From assembly GCA_024280675.1 (NCBI GenBank), contig JAJRPT010000037.1, forward strand, positions 1 to 9,904: a stretch of DNA of 9,904 nt, in the 5' to 3' direction. This document shows positions 7,068 through 9,904 of the stretch, piece after piece (the first letter of the stretch is position 1; each line of letters begins with the position of its first letter). Made by a program: the position numbers and the translations under genes. This DNA is from Bacteroidota bacterium. Its GTDB lineage: Bacteria; Bacteroidota; Ignavibacteria; Kapaibacteriales; UBA2268. The notes under the pieces were generated by a model. The model did no database searches and had not been told where the DNA came from. It was given only the letters and a program-made list of their open reading frames with translations.

Positions 7068-7097
7068 AACCTGAGCAGAAAATGTTCAGGTTATTTG
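7068..7097 (+). terminator. probable terminator after the E1 gene
   Basis: AACCTGAGCA (7068-7077) pairs with TGTTCAGGTT (7083-7092), with one G-T pair, around the loop GAAAA. The tail, ATTTG after the stem's own TT, is weak. It lies beyond the duplicated segment, about 130 nt after the E1 stop codon. The shape resembles the hppA terminator. Confidence 0.55.
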
Positions 7098-7132
7098 TGT
7101 TAATTTTAATTTATATCTCAGATTATTATTCT

Positions 7133-7159
7133 GTAATACCATTGCGTTCAATGGTTTAC
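7133..7159. other. hairpin in the AT-rich gap before the small basic gene
   Basis: ACCATTG (7138-7144) pairs with CAATGGT (7149-7155) around CGTT. GTAA (7133-7136) extends the stem with TTAC (7156-7159) past a one-base bulge. No T-run follows. The surroundings, about 7040-7300, are very AT-rich and show no convincing gene. Confidence 0.4.
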
Positions 7160-7255
7160 GAAATACACTTTATAAAATATATAAAAACTATTTATTATTT
7201 ATATATTTTGAAAACTATTTAAAAAGCATTTTCTTTATTTGTGCGTAGCTCCATT

Positions 7256-7263
7256 TTAATTTG
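7256..7263 (+). promoter_or_regulatory. possible -7 element for the small gene/OmpA operon
   Basis: TTAATTTG differs from TAnnTTTG at one position and ends 39 nt before the ATG at 7303. That is the same distance as the perfect elements at pckA and the E1 gene. No good -33 partner is seen. Confidence 0.3.
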
Positions 7264-7302
7264 TGATAAATTAATTGTTACAAAATAAATAAGGAATAGG
7301 TT

Positions 7303-7677
7303 ATGAAGAAAAACATGCGGAAGAAAGCACTCAAAAAATCTAGCAAGCAACCCCTGACTAGTCAATCACCAAAACACAATGCTACACAGCAAATGAAGAA
7401 AACACTTGCCGATACTTCTAGGCAAATGAACCGCTTACCTCTTGGACTTAACAAGCAGAAAGTTGAGAATATTTTGAAAATGTATGGTATTTTGCAATCT
7501 CAAATGGCAGAATACCTGCTCAACCTTCAAGAAAAAGAGGAGCAGCAGAAAAATGAAAATGAGCCAATGACTCCAGATGAAAAAATCAAAGAATTTGAAA
7601 ATATGTTGAACATTTTCATCAAATTTGAATCACTTTGCAGAAAGCTAGAGAAAACATTATCCGAAGAGTTGTCCTAG
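7303..7677 (+). CDS. small basic, helical protein of unknown function
   Basis: I do not recognise this 124-residue protein. It has two parts. Residues 1 to about 40 are strongly basic and low in complexity (MKKNMRKKALKKSSKQ, then Ser/Gln/Thr-rich), probably disordered and able to bind nucleic acid or acidic surfaces. Residues about 49-122 look alpha-helical and probably coiled-coil, with hydrophobic residues at 3-4 spacing in VENILKMYGILQSQMAEYLLNLQEK and IKEFENMLNIFIKFESL, joined by a Glu/Asn-rich linker with PMTPDEK. There is no signal peptide or membrane segment, so it is probably cytoplasmic. AAGGA and AGG lie 3-12 nt before the ATG and could act as a ribosome site. The downstream OmpA gene begins 41 nt after the stop, suggesting co-transcription. 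Its reading frame, start context and spacing support a real gene. Confidence 0.7.
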   Translation: MKKNMRKKALKKSSKQPLTSQSPKHNATQQMKKTLADTSRQMNRLPLGLNKQKVENILKMYGILQSQMAEYLLNLQEKEEQQKNENEPMTPDEKIKEFENMLNIFIKFESLCRKLEKTLSEELS

Positions 7678-7718
7678 CCCCATTGCCTAGATTAAATGCT
7701 TTTTCTTATTTTGAATTT

Positions 7719-9746
7719 ATGAATGTGGCTATTTCAATATTTATTTTTATTTCCAGTGCTTTATTGGCAAATGCAGAGGTTTTCTGGGCAGACACCGTGA
7801 TTTCCTATTCATCTCAATTTGGGGAAAAGGAATATTCGGCAAAACAATCACTGGGTACCCCTAACTATTTTCCCTCTGGATGCACCGACCCGAAAGCATC
7901 TTGGTCATCCAAAAAACCAGATGATATTACAGAATATTTGCATCTTGGATTTAAAACCCCAGTCGATGGCAGAAGTGTAATAATTGCCGAAATTCAAAAT
8001 CCTGGGGCAGTGGCGCGGGTGTTTCTCTTTGACAGGTATGGGAAAAAATACAGAGTCTATGACAAAGTTGCCATTCCCACCAACTCGCCCAAGCGACTCT
8101 TGCAAATAAATTTAGATGAGGAAATTAAGGAGATTGTCTCAGTAAAAATATTCTTGCAAAGCTCTGCGGTCAAAGGCTTTAACTCAATCGATGCTGTGGG
8201 AATATCTGATGAAGATAGTTTATTTGTCCCGAAAATTAATACACAAAAGGGATACGAAGAAGTAACCCTTGAGCGACTTGGACAGAAGATCAACTCGGAT
8301 TTTTCGGAGCGACTGCCCGTCATTTCGCCAAGTGGAAATAGTTTGTATTTTGTCCGAACATCACATCCAGGAAATGTTGGTTTCAGCAAAGAGCATTCAG
8401 ATATTTGGTTTTCGGAGCTGGACAAGTGGGGCGAATGGAAAACTGCACGCCTTCTGCCAAAGAGCCTTAATAATGAATATCCAAATTATGTTATTTCTGT
8501 TCTTCCGGGTGAGAATCAGTTAATTGTGGCAAATTCTTATGATGGGAGCAAGTCCGGGATTGCAATTACCGAAAAAACCAGCGACGGTTGGACTAAGCCT
8601 AGACCTCTAAAGATTGATAATTTAGAAATACTTGGTGAGTTTTCTTCTTTTTTTCTGGCAGGTGATGGACGGACTTTGCTTATCGATGCAGAGCTTAGTA
8701 GTGGTTTTGGTGGAAATGATCTCTTTGTAAGTTTCTTGCAAAAAGATTCTAGTTATTCCTCTCCGATTAATCTTGGAGGGATGATAAACACTGCCGACGG
8801 CGAGCATTACCCATTTCTGGCAGCAGATATGCAAACGCTTTATTTTGTGTCTTATGGTCACCCTGGTTACGGGTCTACCGATATTTTCATGTCGAAGAGA
8901 ATCTCCTCCAACGAGTCCTCAGACAATCACTCAGAAGAAGCCCATGATTGGCATAATTGGACAAAGCCAGTAAATTTGGGTGTTCCAATAAATTCACACG
9001 CTTGGGAGGGTGGGCTTTCGCTTCAGTCCCAAGGCGAGTATGCCTATCTTGTGTCGAAGCGTTCGGAGTATAACACAACCGATATTTTCCGATTCAAGAT
9101 GCCAAACAAATTACGCCCGCAAAGGGTTTTTACTTTTTCTGGTAGAGTACAAGATAAAATATCGGGGGAGTTTATATCGGCCGAAATTGTGTATGAAGAT
9201 CTGAGTAGCGGAAAGGAAATTGGCCGTGTAAAATCTAATTCTGAAACTGGGGGATATGAGTTTATATTACCAAAATACGGCGTTTATGCCTTTCGTGCTA
9301 GTGCTCGTGGATTTATGGGCGTAAGCGAAAATATCACGATTGGCAAAAGCGACACTAGCTCAAAATTTATAAAGGATTTAAGTCTTATTCCTCTTATTTC
9401 TGGCAATAAAATCCTGCTAAATAATTTATTCTTTGAGATGAGCAGTTTTGAAATAATGCCTGATTCCTACGGCGAACTTGCAAGAATATCTCAGATATTG
9501 CAAGAGAATGTTAATATCATTGCAAAAATTGAAGGGCACACCGATAATGTCGGATCAGATGAGAACAATCAAACCTTGTCAGAAAATAGAGGCAAAGCCG
9601 TAACAGATTATTTAATACAACTAGGTGCAACTCCTAAGCAATTACAATACGAAGGTTTTGGGGAATCAAAGCCGATCAAATCAAACAACACTAAATCTGG
9701 ACGAAAACAAAACCGCCGAGTAGAATTCAAAATTATCGAAAACTAA
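7719..9746 (+). CDS. secreted PD40-repeat/OmpA-domain envelope protein
   Basis: Probably a periplasmic or outer-membrane protein anchored to peptidoglycan. Reading from 7719, 675 residues: a hydrophobic signal segment 1-19 (likely cut after ANA); a discoidin-like beta-sandwich about 23-165 (SSQFGEKEYSAKQSLG, ending NSIDAVGISD); WD40-like PD40 propeller repeats about 195-460 (ERLPVISPSGNSLYFV, EHYPFLAADMQTLYFVS, GGLSLQSQGEYAYLVS, each leading to a D-I-W/F-type strand); a carboxypeptidase-regulatory-like beta domain about 472-556; and a C-terminal OmpA domain about 562-673 with EGHTDNVGSD (D609), SENRGKAVTDYL (R624) and NRRVEF. The domain order is familiar in Bacteroidota, where such proteins are linked to the cell envelope and sometimes to gliding or type IX secretion; a specific role here is not shown. 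The start is uncertain: the frame is open from ATG 7635, overlapping the upstream gene, and TTG 7683 would add a basic residue to the short n-region. Confidence 0.88.
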   Translation: MNVAISIFIFISSALLANAEVFWADTVISYSSQFGEKEYSAKQSLGTPNYFPSGCTDPKASWSSKKPDDITEYLHLGFKTPVDGRSVIIAEIQNPGAVARVFLFDRYGKKYRVYDKVAIPTNSPKRLLQINLDEEIKEIVSVKIFLQSSAVKGFNSIDAVGISDEDSLFVPKINTQKGYEEVTLERLGQKINSDFSERLPVISPSGNSLYFVRTSHPGNVGFSKEHSDIWFSELDKWGEWKTARLLPKSLNNEYPNYVISVLPGENQLIVANSYDGSKSGIAITEKTSDGWTKPRPLKIDNLEILGEFSSFFLAGDGRTLLIDAELSSGFGGNDLFVSFLQKDSSYSSPINLGGMINTADGEHYPFLAADMQTLYFVSYGHPGYGSTDIFMSKRISSNESSDNHSEEAHDWHNWTKPVNLGVPINSHAWEGGLSLQSQGEYAYLVSKRSEYNTTDIFRFKMPNKLRPQRVFTFSGRVQDKISGEFISAEIVYEDLSSGKEIGRVKSNSETGGYEFILPKYGVYAFRASARGFMGVSENITIGKSDTSSKFIKDLSLIPLISGNKILLNNLFFEMSSFEIMPDSYGELARISQILQENVNIIAKIEGHTDNVGSDENNQTLSENRGKAVTDYLIQLGATPKQLQYEGFGESKPIKSNNTKSGRKQNRRVEFKIIEN

Positions 9747-9763
9747 CCCGCATTGCGGGTTTT
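9745..9763 (+). terminator. small terminator overlapping the OmpA-gene stop
   Basis: AACCCGC (9745-9751) pairs with GCGGGTT (9755-9761) around ATT, with T-run 9760-9763. The stem begins inside the TAA stop codon. The short loop and T-run make it a weak terminator. It also belongs to the short-hairpin class of this window. Confidence 0.5.
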
Positions 9764-9904
9764 AAATGCTGAGTGACATCTTTTTTGAGTCGCTCCGTCC
9801 GGAGCTTTGCGACGGGGGTAGCCCAGGGGGTGAGTGGCTCACAGTGTGAGTTTTAAATGCTGAGTGACATCTTTTTTGGGTCGCTCCGTCCGGAGCTTTG
9901 CAAC
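9759..9904. repeat. two 55-bp imperfect direct repeats with palindromic spacer
   Basis: Bases 9759-9813 recur at 9850-9904 with two mismatches (9788/9879 and 9811/9902). The period is 91 bp, and the array may continue past the window. Each copy contains GTTTTAAATGCTGAGTGAC, a run of six T, and the hairpin GCTCCG-TC-CGGAGC (9792-9805 in copy one). In copy one the ends GTCGC (9789-9793) and GCGAC (9809-9813) can pair as an outer stem, competing for GC with the inner one; copy two loses one of these pairs. The spacer holds GTGAG (9830-9834), CTCAC (9838-9842) and GTGAG (9846-9850), so CTCAC can pair either way. No gene is visible after 9746. Confidence 0.9.

Noticed and set aside
7040..7222. 60-residue open frame after the E1 gene
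   Set aside because: The translation is a low-complexity Tyr/Ile/Leu/Lys string from very AT-rich DNA. It crosses two hairpins and shows no start signal or motif.
7635..7718. Start of the OmpA protein at 7635
   Set aside because: This would overlap the upstream gene and place about 28 extra residues before the signal segment; 7719 is more plausible, though not certain.
9759..9904. CRISPR array
   Set aside because: Only two 55-bp copies, with internal hairpins and a palindromic spacer; no regular repeat-spacer pattern and no cas genes.

Overview
The window looks like chromosomal DNA from an AT-leaning bacterium of the Bacteroidota/Chlorobiota (FCB) group. Four things suggest this. The 2-oxoacid dehydrogenase E1 is a fused alpha-beta chain. 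There is an OmpA protein with a discoidin-like domain and PD40-type repeats. Start codons have weak or no Shine-Dalgarno sequences. Two promoters match the Bacteroidota -7 element TAnnTTTG, each about 40 nt before an ATG. A Kapabacteria-like lineage is possible, but this is inference; no marker gene is present.

Layout, all genes on the + strand. (1) 1-403 is gene debris: the C-terminal end of an IS3-family OrfA runs into the C-terminal third of an alpha/beta hydrolase. (2) 583-2178 is ATP-type PEP carboxykinase (pckA), with its own promoter and a strong intrinsic terminator. (3) 2179-2479 holds that terminator and a foldable element of about 70 nt with a GAAA tetraloop, followed by a repeated GTGTGTCTGG motif that allows alternative pairing. 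(4) 2480-4651 is a K+-dependent membrane pyrophosphatase (hppA), followed by a terminator and palindromes. (5) 4872-6935 is the fused thiamine-diphosphate E1, with an unusual AT-hook-like N-terminus. (6) 6936-7302 contains a perfect 74-bp copy of the E1 gene's 3' end, a palindromic spacer, a likely terminator, a second hairpin and AT-rich DNA. (7) 7303-7677 encodes a small basic, helical protein of unknown function, followed 41 nt later by (8) a secreted PD40/OmpA envelope protein at 7719-9746. (9) 9745-9904 has a tiny terminator and two 55-bp imperfect repeat copies, again separated by a palindromic spacer.

The three large metabolic genes fit central carbon and energy metabolism: PEP/oxaloacetate interconversion, ion pumping driven by pyrophosphate, and oxidative decarboxylation of a 2-oxoacid to feed acyl-CoA formation. 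pckA and the E1 gene look like separate transcription units, and hppA is bounded by terminators. The last two genes probably form an operon.

No defence system, CRISPR array, tRNA or rRNA was seen. The least ordinary content is between genes: a recurring class of very short hairpins with variable stems and 2-3-nt loops, two duplications whose spacers are such palindromes, and the possible structured RNA upstream of hppA.
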